64,000 nucleotides of DNA, taken from the NCBI RefSeq assembly GCF_000331735.1, contig NC_020126.1, forward strand, positions 7,691,501-7,755,500. Direction: 5' to 3'. Made by a program: the position numbers and the translations under genes. The notes beneath the pieces are model-generated. The model was not told the DNA's origin and ran no database searches. It saw only the letters and a program-made list of their open reading frames with translations. Position 1 is the first letter of the stretch. Each line of letters starts with the position of its first letter. Of this stretch, positions 1-7,594 are shown one piece after another. The stretch is from Myxococcus stipitatus DSM 14675. GTDB taxonomy: Bacteria; Myxococcota; Myxococcia; Myxococcales; Myxococcaceae.

Positions 1-423
1 CGACAAGTCCACGCGTCCGAGCTCCGCGCGCAGGCGGTCCCGCTCCGCCTCGAGCTGTTGACGGAGCGCTTTCGTGCCCGAGGAGAGTCCCGCGACCGCG
101 GCCTCGATGTCCTGCTTCGCGGGCACAAGGCCCTTCCGCTCGATATATGCCTGCAGGAGCGGCCCCAGCAGGAGCTCCTGAAGCGCCTGCATCTCGGAGT
201 TGGACTCCCAGAGCGCATAGTCCTCGGGACTCAGCGTCGCGCGCCTGGCCTGTCGCTCCGATTCCCGCGGCCTGAGGGCAGACCGTGGAATCTCACGTTT
301 CAGGACCACGGCCACGGGCTTCTCGACGGCTGCCGGCGGCGCGGCCAGGGCGTCGTTTCGCGCCACCAGGAGCAGCAGCCCACAGACGCCCCACGCCCAG
401 AGCCCCTTGAAACCCTTTTGCAT
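1..423 (-). CDS. Secreted protein of unknown function, SurA-N-like helical region (C-terminus beyond window)
   Basis: Reading leftward from ATG at 423 gives 141 uninterrupted codons that run off the window edge. Residues 1-27 form a signal peptide: Lys near the N-terminus, a hydrophobic core LLLLVA, and a likely cut after DALA. A basic linker follows, then helical segments around ALQELLLGPLLQAYIERKG and an Arg/Glu-rich coiled coil. This helical layout resembles the N-terminal chaperone part of SurA/parvulin-type periplasmic folding factors, but no PPIase domain is in view, so the function is an inference only. A second ATG lies two codons upstream (429). The 423 start is preferred because AAGGA sits at a suitable distance from it. 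Confidence 0.65.
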   Translation of the reverse strand, partial: MQKGFKGLWAWGVCGLLLLVARNDALAAPPAAVEKPVAVVLKREIPRSALRPRESERQARRATLSPEDYALWESNSEMQALQELLLGPLLQAYIERKGLVPAKQDIEAAVAGLSSGTKALRQQLEAERDRLRAELGRVDLS

Positions 424-503
424 GTGCATTCCTTTCAGGAGGGGAGAAAGGCATTGCATCCAGCATGCCTCCACGACTCCCTTCGCGGCCCTGTATCACG
501 GCC

Positions 504-538
504 TGCACACCTCGGCGGGCCCTCGTGCAGGGTGTGCA
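504..538. promoter_or_regulatory. 8-bp inverted repeat upstream of the first gene
   Basis: TGCACACC at 504-511 is repeated in inverse at 531-538 (GGTGTGCA), with 19 bp between. It lies about 80 bp upstream of the minus-strand gene starting at 423, in the 217-bp stretch before the next gene. Perfect 8-bp arms suggest an operator for a dimeric regulator. No regulator gene is adjacent, so the role is inferred. Confidence 0.3.
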
Positions 539-640
539 ACGGACTGCGCACCTGTGCCTCCTCTCTCCGGCCTCGGGTGACACGGGACTGAGAAGGGAAT
601 ACGGGCTCGATTCCGGCGCGGCGTGAAGGGAGATGGCTCC

Positions 641-1309
641 CTATCGCGCCACGGAGCTCTCGTCCGGGGTCGGGGAGAGGGCCGGAGGCGCGGCGGTCTC
701 CAGTTCGGCGTCGGAGAGGAGCCGGTAGCCGAGCGTCCTCGCCGCATCGAGCTTGTCGACCTCGACGTGAACCAGGTGCCCTTCTGGAGTCCGGGCGCGG
801 ACCTTGCCCTCGGAGACGAAGGCCCATCGCGTGGAGCGGGGGACTTGCGTCATCGCCAGGTCCGAGGAGACGTGGGTCACGAGCCCCGACTGGACATCGA
901 GGATTCGCACCAGCTGGGACGGAGGCGGGGTCGCGGTCTTCTCCGAGGTGTCGCGGCACGTGACGACGCCTCGCACCCAGCCACGCTTGTTGCTGGTGGT
1001 GTCCGAGAGGATGACCGCCGAGCCCACCTGGGTGCCGAAGAAGACCTGGGGCCCCTTCTCGGAGCCCGAGTCCAGGAACCATTGATACTGGCGCTCCTTG
1101 CAGAGCTCCTTCGCCCGCTTGTGGAAGTAGTCGTGCAGCGTGCCCAGGTGCGTATAGGGATTGCCGCGCACTTCGATGCGGACGACGCCGGGGGATATCT
1201 CGGAGTCCTGATAGCCACCGGACATCCCCATCGGCTGATAGGGGGTTGCACAGCCGTGGAGCACGAGTCCAGCGGCCGGCATGGCGAGAAGTCGTCTGAG
1301 CAAGGGCAT
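641..1309 (-). CDS. CC0125/CC1285-family-like lipoprotein
   Basis: The 222-aa product begins with Arg residues and a hydrophobic stretch ending in a lipobox (LVLHGC, Cys19), so it should be a lipid-anchored envelope protein. Directly after the Cys comes ATPYQPMGMSGGYQDSEI, which matches the N-terminal signature of the CC0125/CC1285 lipoprotein family. That signature is normally followed by a segment around GNPYT and a helix ending in an AKEL-type motif, and both are visible here. The C-terminal half (about residues 120-222) looks species-specific. The family has no established biochemical role. The gene appears monocistronic; its start lacks a strong ribosome binding site. Confidence 0.75.
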   Translation of the reverse strand: MPLLRRLLAMPAAGLVLHGCATPYQPMGMSGGYQDSEISPGVVRIEVRGNPYTHLGTLHDYFHKRAKELCKERQYQWFLDSGSEKGPQVFFGTQVGSAVILSDTTSNKRGWVRGVVTCRDTSEKTATPPPSQLVRILDVQSGLVTHVSSDLAMTQVPRSTRWAFVSEGKVRARTPEGHLVHVEVDKLDAARTLGYRLLSDAELETAAPPALSPTPDESSVAR

Positions 1310-1595
1310 CGTCAGGTCAGGGTGGGAAAGAAGGGGCGAGGTGGGTGAGGCGCTGATGAACCGGGCCCGCTCGAGCCTTCAGGTTGTTCGCCGGGGACGT
1401 GAGGACCACGAGCGCACTGACACGAACGGCCTGCCTGGCAATACCCCCGAGGGGGGAGGGTCAATGCGTGACACGGAGTCGGCTCCGACCTTGCCCAGAC
1501 AACCCAACCCGAGAGGTGTTTGAGTCACGAAGCCAATGCGCTACCGTGAAAGCTCCGCGGCGGTCTGCCGCGCCCGACCTGGGGGATGGAACGAC

Positions 1596-2816
1596 ATGGG
1601 GCTTGGTGAAGATTTGCGACTGCTCTCGGAGCAGGTGCGTAAGCGTCAGGCATTCATCAAGGGTGAGGAGGCCACGAAGCAAGCCCTCATCCTCCCATTC
1701 CTCCAGGCGCTGGGCTACGACATCTACGACCCGACGGAGACCCAGCCCGAGTACGTCGCGGACTTCGCCAAGAAGCGCGGCGGCGTCATGGAGAAGGTGG
1801 ACTATGCCCTGCATCTGAAGGGGCAGCCCGCGCTCTTCATCGAATGCAAGGCCGCGGACGCCGCGCCGGAAGACCACGACGGACAGCTGGCTCGCTACTT
1901 CAATGCCACACTGTCGGTTCGCATCGGCATCGTGACGAACGGCACGCGCTATCGCTTCTTCACGGACCTGCAGTCTCCCAATGTGATGGATGCGGTGCCC
2001 TTCCTGGAGTTCAACATCCTTGGCTTCACCGACCGGGACGTCGAGCTGCTCCGCCCGTTCACCAAGGAGTTCTTCGACGCGACCTCCATCCAGGGGCATG
2101 CCGAGGAGATCATCTTCGTCGGAAAGGTGACCGCGCTCATCAACGAGCTGTTGCGCAATCCCTCGGAGAGTTTTGTCCGGTTCCTGCTCACGGAAGTCGA
2201 GCTGGTTTCGGGACGAGTCACTCGCAGCGTCGTCGAGCGATTCATCCCCATCGTCAAGAAGTCCATCCAGACGACGCTCCTGGACATGATGACGAAGTCG
2301 ATTCAGCAGGAGATCGCCCAGCCCAACGCGCCGAACATCCCCGCGCCCCCAGCCGCGCCTCCGAGCCCCGCGGAGGCCCTCCAGCGTTCAGCCGAGGCAG
2401 GTGAATCGGCGTCCTTGATTGAGACCACCGCGCTCGAGCTGGAGATCTTCCGCATCGTCCAGAAGCAGTGCGCCGAGTCCGCGCTCAAGCAGACCCTTGG
2501 ATACAAGGACTCGACGGCCTACTTCGCCATCAACCTGGGCAAGGTGACGTCCTGGTTCCTCCGGGCCTTCACCAACGGGAAGAAGAAATCGCTCGTCACC
2601 CGACTGCCCACGGAACAAGCCACGATGCTCGCCCCGGGGTTCGAGGTGGAAGCCGCACCTGACGGAATGGGCAAGAGCCGTATCTTCTTCAATGCCTCCA
2701 GCGACATCGAGAAGCTCAGGGCCTTGGTGCTCGTCGCCTACGAAGAGGAGGCGAAGCGGCAATCCAGTGGCACCGCCGAGGGCAGCGCGCCTTCCGAGAG
2801 CACGCCGACCGCCTGA
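1596..2816 (+). CDS. HsdR N-terminal (PD-(D/E)xK) nuclease-like protein
   Basis: The 406-aa product starts at ATG 1596. Residues about 15-150 match the type I restriction enzyme R-subunit N-terminal domain, with GEEATKQALILPFLQALGY, then VEKVDYAL-type and FIECK motifs giving a PD-(D/E)xK site at Asp69, Glu83 and Lys85. The helicase motor, specificity and methylase parts of a restriction system are absent, so this is not a conventional HsdR. The C-terminal half is mostly helical with a Pro/Ala linker near residue 250, and no known domain is recognised in it. The next gene, a SIR2-like protein, follows after 24 bp on the same strand, which suggests one operon. A defence role is inferred from this pairing. 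Confidence 0.75.
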   Translation: MGLGEDLRLLSEQVRKRQAFIKGEEATKQALILPFLQALGYDIYDPTETQPEYVADFAKKRGGVMEKVDYALHLKGQPALFIECKAADAAPEDHDGQLARYFNATLSVRIGIVTNGTRYRFFTDLQSPNVMDAVPFLEFNILGFTDRDVELLRPFTKEFFDATSIQGHAEEIIFVGKVTALINELLRNPSESFVRFLLTEVELVSGRVTRSVVERFIPIVKKSIQTTLLDMMTKSIQQEIAQPNAPNIPAPPAAPPSPAEALQRSAEAGESASLIETTALELEIFRIVQKQCAESALKQTLGYKDSTAYFAINLGKVTSWFLRAFTNGKKKSLVTRLPTEQATMLAPGFEVEAAPDGMGKSRIFFNASSDIEKLRALVLVAYEEEAKRQSSGTAEGSAPSESTPTA

Positions 2817-2840
2817 GCCCCTCAGGAACCCGTACCAGCC

Positions 2841-4640
2841 ATGTCCGCGGAAGCTCTTGAACGACTCGGATCGCTCGACGCTCTGGTCCACACCCTGAGC
2901 AGCTGCCGAAGGAAGATTGCGTTCCTGGTGGGCTCCCCGCTCTCCATGCCGGATACACCCGGAGCCCCCGGTGTCCCTGGCACGGCGGAGATGGTCCGAC
3001 TCGCGCGGAAAGCCGCGGGACCCAGCGCGGAGCCGAAGTTCGACTCCGCGCTCGCAGACGCAGCGGGTCCCCAGCAGTACCAGCTCGCCATGAAGTTCCT
3101 TCGGGAGTGGCGGGACCAGGAAACCGTCAACACCGTCATCCGAGAGGCCGTGCTGCAGGCGAGACTCAGTGCACCGCCCTCCCCTCGTGGCGACCTCCAA
3201 CAGCTCGAGAACGACCTCCCTGGCTGGTATCTCCCCGCCGCGACGCGAGACCTCGCGAAACTGGTCGTTTCGTGCCCCGAGCGGTTCGGCCCCATCCTGA
3301 CGACCAACTTCGACCCGCTGCTCTCCATCGCCATCCGACAAGCAGGTGGAAGGGTCTCGCAGGTCGTTCTTCATGCGGATGGGCGCCTGGACCCGGTGCG
3401 GCCCGAGCCAGACGTCCAGAGCCTGGTCTACCTGCACGGGTACTGGAGGCAATCCGACACCCTCCACACCCCGATTCAGCTCACCCAGAGACGCCCGAAC
3501 CTCGACGCATCCCTCCAGGCCCTGCTTCGTGAATACACCCTCGTGGTGGTGGGGTATGGAGGATGGGACGACATCATCGCCCAGACCTTGGAGAAGTGCG
3601 GATACGACACCCAGGCCCAGGTGGACGTCGTCTGGACATTCTATGAGTCGGATGCCGAGAAGATTCACGGGCAGAACAAGTCGCTCTTCGCGCGCATCGG
3701 CTCCATCGCGGGCCGCGGCTGGTTCCGTGCGTATGGAGGCATCAATTGCCACACGCTCTTCAAGGCAATCCACGCGGCCATCACTCCTGGGATAGCGGCT
3801 CCCGCGACTGCGTCAGCCCCGGTCATCCATGCGGAGATGACCCGCTCCAGCCCTCCTCCTCCCGCGAAGGAGCGCTCACCCACCGCGAGCACCACACCTG
3901 AGCCGCGAGTCCACGAGCCGCGTCCCTCGATGGAGCTCGCCCCCACAACACCCTCCCAAGCCAAGCACCCAAGCCGCATGCGACGGTTCGTGGGCATCCT
4001 CTTGTTGGGAACCGCCGGATACATGGGCCTGCGCGCCTTTGAATCGGCATCCCACCGGCCTGAGCCGACCGCGACGCCCCCCCCCGCATCGGAGCGAGGC
4101 AGGCCGCTTCGTGAACGGGACTCACGCGGGAGCAATCCCACCCCGCAGCCCGTACCGGATACGCAGCAGCCGGGGGGAACCCTCGCGCCACCGAGAGCCG
4201 TCCCCACCAGCGGCACCCTGGGTGTTCCGTCCCATCCGACCACCCTCGAGGCCCTGCGCAGTCAGAACCAGGTGAAGCCCCTCCCTCGGACTCACAAGGC
4301 GCAGCCCGCGCTCGAGATGCCCGAGGGGAGGTACGGCTTCGTCGCCGTAGAGGCGACCCACTTGCTGGATTCAGCAGAGGTCGCCGCGACCCCTGTCGCG
4401 GAAGCCTTCGAAATCCACCGCCTTCGAGGGGGCACGTTCATCCTCGTCGGATATGTCCAAGCCGCGAGTCGTAAAGCCTTCGAGCAGGGACGCGCCATGA
4501 ACATCGTCCTGGCACCTCGCTCCGACTCCGAGCGAAGGCTGCTCGTCGACATCCCCTTTCACAGGATTGTCTCCCTGGGGCTGCGTTCGGACGACGACCG
4601 CCGGGTTCTCTTCGTCTCCCTCAGCGATGAGGCCCGCTGA
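2841..4640 (+). CDS. SIR2-like domain protein with central transmembrane segment
   Basis: The 599-aa product contains a SIR2-like NAD-binding fold in residues about 10-290. Visible hallmarks are ILTTNFD (Asn156, Asp158), LVYLHG (His199) and a VVVGYGG motif near residue 238; these correspond to the core Asn and His of NADase-type SIR2 domains in ThsA/DSR-like defence proteins. The N-terminal glycine loop is divergent (FLVGSP rather than GAGxS). A Pro-rich linker leads to one transmembrane helix (about residues 381-398), then a second Pro/Thr-rich linker and a C-terminal domain of about 120 residues with no recognised family. Together with the preceding nuclease-like gene it could form a membrane-tethered NAD-depleting defence unit; this is inference. 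Confidence 0.7.
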   Translation: MSAEALERLGSLDALVHTLSSCRRKIAFLVGSPLSMPDTPGAPGVPGTAEMVRLARKAAGPSAEPKFDSALADAAGPQQYQLAMKFLREWRDQETVNTVIREAVLQARLSAPPSPRGDLQQLENDLPGWYLPAATRDLAKLVVSCPERFGPILTTNFDPLLSIAIRQAGGRVSQVVLHADGRLDPVRPEPDVQSLVYLHGYWRQSDTLHTPIQLTQRRPNLDASLQALLREYTLVVVGYGGWDDIIAQTLEKCGYDTQAQVDVVWTFYESDAEKIHGQNKSLFARIGSIAGRGWFRAYGGINCHTLFKAIHAAITPGIAAPATASAPVIHAEMTRSSPPPPAKERSPTASTTPEPRVHEPRPSMELAPTTPSQAKHPSRMRRFVGILLLGTAGYMGLRAFESASHRPEPTATPPPASERGRPLRERDSRGSNPTPQPVPDTQQPGGTLAPPRAVPTSGTLGVPSHPTTLEALRSQNQVKPLPRTHKAQPALEMPEGRYGFVAVEATHLLDSAEVAATPVAEAFEIHRLRGGTFILVGYVQAASRKAFEQGRAMNIVLAPRSDSERRLLVDIPFHRIVSLGLRSDDDRRVLFVSLSDEAR

Positions 4641-4706
4641 GTCGTGCCCTCCGGCTCACTGCCCCTTCTTCGTTGAGCCTTTCACTCCCTTTCGCTCGGA
4701 AAGCGC

Positions 4707-5351
4707 ATGCCCAGAATCCTTTTCCTGGCCGTTCTCTCAGTCGTGTTGCTCGGTGCCGACGAAGGTGGATGCGGAGACTCCTCCGCGCCACCTCCTCCCT
4801 TGGTGGAATGCACCCCGGAATCGTGCGCAGGCTGCTGCCAGGGGACCACCTGTATCCCTGGCAACACGACGAACGCCTGCGGAAACAGCGGCATCTACTG
4901 TTCCGCCTGCTTGGGGTTGACCACCTGCGATGTGGAGCGCAGAGCGTGCGCGCCGGATCTCGCCGCACGGGTGGCCATCCAGCCCGCACAGGCAACTCTC
5001 TCCACCCAAGACCCCAATGACAATCTGGACTGGGACGTGGATGGCTCGGCCCCGGATGTGGTCGTCGAGCTTCGATGTCCCACGCCCTCGGGGGAGCCCT
5101 TGGTCACGCGGACTCCCGAGGTCTCCAGCTGGACTCCACAGTGGACCGCTGGCGAGTGCGCTGCTCCCGCGGCACTTCTGCTCGCCCAGCCCATCGAGCT
5201 CAAGGTCCTCGATATCGACGCCCTCGTGGACGACGAGGTCGGAACCATCAAGCACCTGCTCACGCTGGAGGAGCTCACGGCAGGCAAGGTCGCGCTCTCC
5301 CTTCCCCCTGCGATCCCCTCCCTGACCGTGACGCTGACCCGAGCTCGCTAG
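4707..5351 (+). CDS. Secreted Cys-rich protein of unknown function
   Basis: The 214-aa product has a signal peptide (PRILFLAVLSVVLLG) but no proper lipobox before its first Cys. Residues about 35-75 contain eight closely spaced cysteines in a CxxxxCxxCC...C...CG..G.YC..C pattern, a short disulfide-rich module often seen in exported myxobacterial proteins. The rest looks like a beta-rich domain of about 130 residues. The start has GGAAAG upstream. It follows the SIR2 gene by 66 bp but shows no functional link to it. Function unknown. Confidence 0.65.
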   Translation: MPRILFLAVLSVVLLGADEGGCGDSSAPPPPLVECTPESCAGCCQGTTCIPGNTTNACGNSGIYCSACLGLTTCDVERRACAPDLAARVAIQPAQATLSTQDPNDNLDWDVDGSAPDVVVELRCPTPSGEPLVTRTPEVSSWTPQWTAGECAAPAALLLAQPIELKVLDIDALVDDEVGTIKHLLTLEELTAGKVALSLPPAIPSLTVTLTRAR

Positions 5352-5429
5352 GGGGCGCGCGCATGGGCTGCGCGTCGGCCACGCGATGCGGCAAGATGCG
5401 GACCTCGTCGCCTTGTGCGGGGTCCCTCG

Positions 5430-6560
5430 ATGAAGCGTCTTCCCATGCGTCTCGCGCTGTTCCCGCTGTTGGCCACGCTGCTCACGGGAGGTGCGCGAGC
5501 GGCGGAGCTGACCGTGACCTCGCTCACCGTCATCCCCAAGCCGGAGACGGAACCCGGCTACCCGCAAGAGGCCATCCGGATGCCGTTCATCACCCACGGC
5601 AATCCGGACCTGGCCGCTCGCATCAACGACCGCCTGTTCATCAGTCGCTTCAAGGCGCGGGCCCCCGCCAAGGCCGAACCCCAACTGTCCGCTCCAGAGT
5701 TCGACCTGGCGGGACTGGCCCGCCAGACCTTCGCGGTGACACGCAACGACGCGCGGCTGCTCACGATTCGATTCGATGCCGAAGGCTGCGGCGCCTACTG
5801 CGAGACTTACAGCGTGGCCTACAGCTTCGACTTGCGCACAGGCCGACTCCTCACGTCCCAGGAGCTGTTCACCCCCGCCGGCGTCCGCACACTGACCCGC
5901 CGCATGCATCAAGAGAAGCAACGCCGCTATCGGGCGCAAATCGCACAGACAGAAAAGGAGCTGAAGGCCGCACGCAAGAAGAAGGCGGATGACGCGACGC
6001 TCGCAGACCTCGCAGAGCGCATCGACTTCAACCGCGAATGCCTGTCCCGACTCGAGGAGAATGAGGAAGAAACCCTCCGCTGGTCAGCCGTCCATGACCG
6101 CTGGGAATTCAAGAGCGGGAATGCCGTCTGGACCGATGACCGTTGCAGCAACCACGCCATGCGCGCGCTCGATGATGTCGGCCCCGTCAGCCTGACCCTG
6201 CCCTACCCCGCCCTCCGCCCGCATCTGACCGCGTACGGCAAGCGGATGCTCCTGGGTGAAGGACAGGCATCCTCGAGCGACGTCTTCGGGCAGGTGCTCC
6301 ACGGCCTCATCGGCGAGTCGCCCATCGTCCTGGTGATGGAGAAGGCGGACGATGGCTCCGTGTCCGGCATGTACTTCGACAAGAACCATCTCAAGCCCCT
6401 CCTGCTGAGCGGACAAGTGACAGGCGGGAAGCTCGAGATGCAGGAGCTGGACGCGGACGGCAACCCGACCGCGAACGTGCGACTGGAGCTCGGCGACAAG
6501 CACCTCAGCGGTGACTGGGTGGGCAACACCCCCTTGCCGATGAAGCTGAGCGTTCCCTAG
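5430..6560 (+). CDS. Secreted DUF3298-like protein
   Basis: The 376-aa product begins at ATG 5430 with a clear signal peptide ending ARA-AE near residue 25. An upstream in-frame start at 5415 would only add residues before the signal. Residues about 30-280 show the layout of DUF3298/DUF4163 exported proteins: a stretch on inputs with HGNPDLAARINDRLF, then SVAYSFDLRTGRLLTSQELF, a charged coiled-coil insert (about residues 160-215) and a final beta-rich part. The C-terminal 80 residues, after ESPIVLVMEKADDGSVSG, look like a separate beta domain. Cellular role is not known. The gene converges on the next one with 35 bp between stops. Confidence 0.65.
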   Translation: MKRLPMRLALFPLLATLLTGGARAAELTVTSLTVIPKPETEPGYPQEAIRMPFITHGNPDLAARINDRLFISRFKARAPAKAEPQLSAPEFDLAGLARQTFAVTRNDARLLTIRFDAEGCGAYCETYSVAYSFDLRTGRLLTSQELFTPAGVRTLTRRMHQEKQRRYRAQIAQTEKELKAARKKKADDATLADLAERIDFNRECLSRLEENEEETLRWSAVHDRWEFKSGNAVWTDDRCSNHAMRALDDVGPVSLTLPYPALRPHLTAYGKRMLLGEGQASSSDVFGQVLHGLIGESPIVLVMEKADDGSVSGMYFDKNHLKPLLLSGQVTGGKLEMQELDADGNPTANVRLELGDKHLSGDWVGNTPLPMKLSVP

Positions 6561-6595
6561 CACGCCATCGAATCGGCCTGACGCGGCGCTCCCTG

Positions 6596-7066
6596 TCAGG
6601 GCTCGCCGCCCCCCAGGGGACACCCCGCACCACAAGGCGCCTGGTTCCAGGTGAGGGTGAAGCCCCCGTCGTCGCACCGCTTGCACCCTTCCCCCTCACA
6701 GTGCTCGCAATCCAGCGGCTGGAGATCGTGCTTCTCCTTCAGGTGCTCCATCACCTGAAGCCCGATGGGCCTCGCCGGGTCCGCATCGTCGATGGAGTAC
6801 GTCATCACGCCCCGCGAAGCGTCATCCTCCCGGGCACGCAGCGCGCGGAGCTTGTGAAGCCCAGTCCACACGACCACGACCACGGCCGCTCCCACCAGTA
6901 TCACCAGGCGGAGCAGCCCCAGGTTGTCCCGCCAGAAGTCCACATCGAGGATGCCGCGCGCCTGCCCCACATCCCGCGCCTGGGCGACTCCCGCATGAAA
7001 CAGCGCCCCCAGGACCACGCTCCCGCGTCCCCATCCACCCCCACATTGTCCCTGCTGTTCGCTCAC
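6596..7066 (-). CDS. Small membrane protein with CxxC zinc-binding-type motif
   Basis: The 156-aa product has a possible weak export signal at the N-terminus and one strong transmembrane helix (about residues 50-70, LLRLVILVGAAVVVVVW). A soluble tail carries CEHCEGEGCKRC, the CxxCxGxGCxxC zinc-knuckle spacing seen in DnaJ-type zinc fingers, with two further cysteines near the end. No J-domain is present. It could bind zinc or a partner protein on one face of the membrane. Function unknown; no operon partner is obvious. Confidence 0.6.
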   Translation of the reverse strand: MSEQQGQCGGGWGRGSVVLGALFHAGVAQARDVGQARGILDVDFWRDNLGLLRLVILVGAAVVVVVWTGLHKLRALRAREDDASRGVMTYSIDDADPARPIGLQVMEHLKEKHDLQPLDCEHCEGEGCKRCDDGGFTLTWNQAPCGAGCPLGGGEP

Positions 7067-7166
7067 TGCGTCCTCGGCTGTTCGTCGACGTCGCGCGACC
7101 CAGGGAGGTGGCCCGTCTCACGACGCGACGACATCCCCAGGGCGCATCTTCCCATGGCGCGTGTGA

Positions 7167-7436
7167 CTAACAACCACAGATGCGACGTCGAGTCGTGGTG
7201 CAGGCTCCCGTCGCGTCGCAGCAGGTCGTGGTGAGGGTCTGGACCGTGTCGAGCGCTCCCAGCTCGCACCTGCCCACACGGCACTCGCCCCAGGTCTCCG
7301 TACAGGTCGCGGCGGCCTGGGACAACGACCCCTCCTGGACGTCCTCCGCAAGCGCCTCATCCTGCTCCATGGGCGCACCACCACAGCCAACGACAGACAG
7401 CGCCACCGCACACATCAGCCAACGCAGGTTCTTCAT
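7167..7436 (-). CDS. Small Cys-rich lipoprotein
   Basis: The 89-aa product has a lipoprotein signal with lipobox SVVGC (Cys18), followed by an acidic spacer (about residues 20-38). A mature domain of about 45 residues then carries seven cysteines, including CETW..., TTTCCDATGACTTTRRRICGC. The disulfide-rich tail indicates an exported, stable mini-domain. A GGGGGA ribosome binding site precedes the ATG, and a perfect hairpin lies just upstream. No family recognised. Confidence 0.65.
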   Translation of the reverse strand: MKNLRWLMCAVALSVVGCGGAPMEQDEALAEDVQEGSLSQAAATCTETWGECRVGRCELGALDTVQTLTTTCCDATGACTTTRRRICGC

Positions 7437-7447
7437 CGTATCCCCCA

Positions 7448-7473
7448 GACAGCCCGCGTCAGGGCGGGCTGTC
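7448..7473. promoter_or_regulatory. 10-bp perfect hairpin in the 5' leader of the small lipoprotein gene
   Basis: GACAGCCCGC (7448-7457) and GCGGGCTGTC (7464-7473) are perfect complements separated by 6 nt. On the minus strand the structure ends just before the GGGGGA ribosome binding site of the lipoprotein gene starting at 7436. It could act as an operator, a leader hairpin that modulates translation, or a terminator for transcription entering from upstream. Confidence 0.4.
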
Positions 7474-7594
7474 AGACATTACGGGCCAGACGTCCAGGGA
7501 TTGCAACACGGGGGCGGAAAGGCGCCCCCGCACGTCCGCGCCCAGCCCTTGTCAGTCGTCCTCGCATAATTGGCCCTCCCAATCAGGAGGTCCC

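Noticed and set aside
6577-6600. Hairpin CCTGAC/GTCAGG as a terminator between the DUF3298-like and zinc-motif genes
   Set aside because: Six-bp stem with a 12-nt loop and no T-run; too weak.
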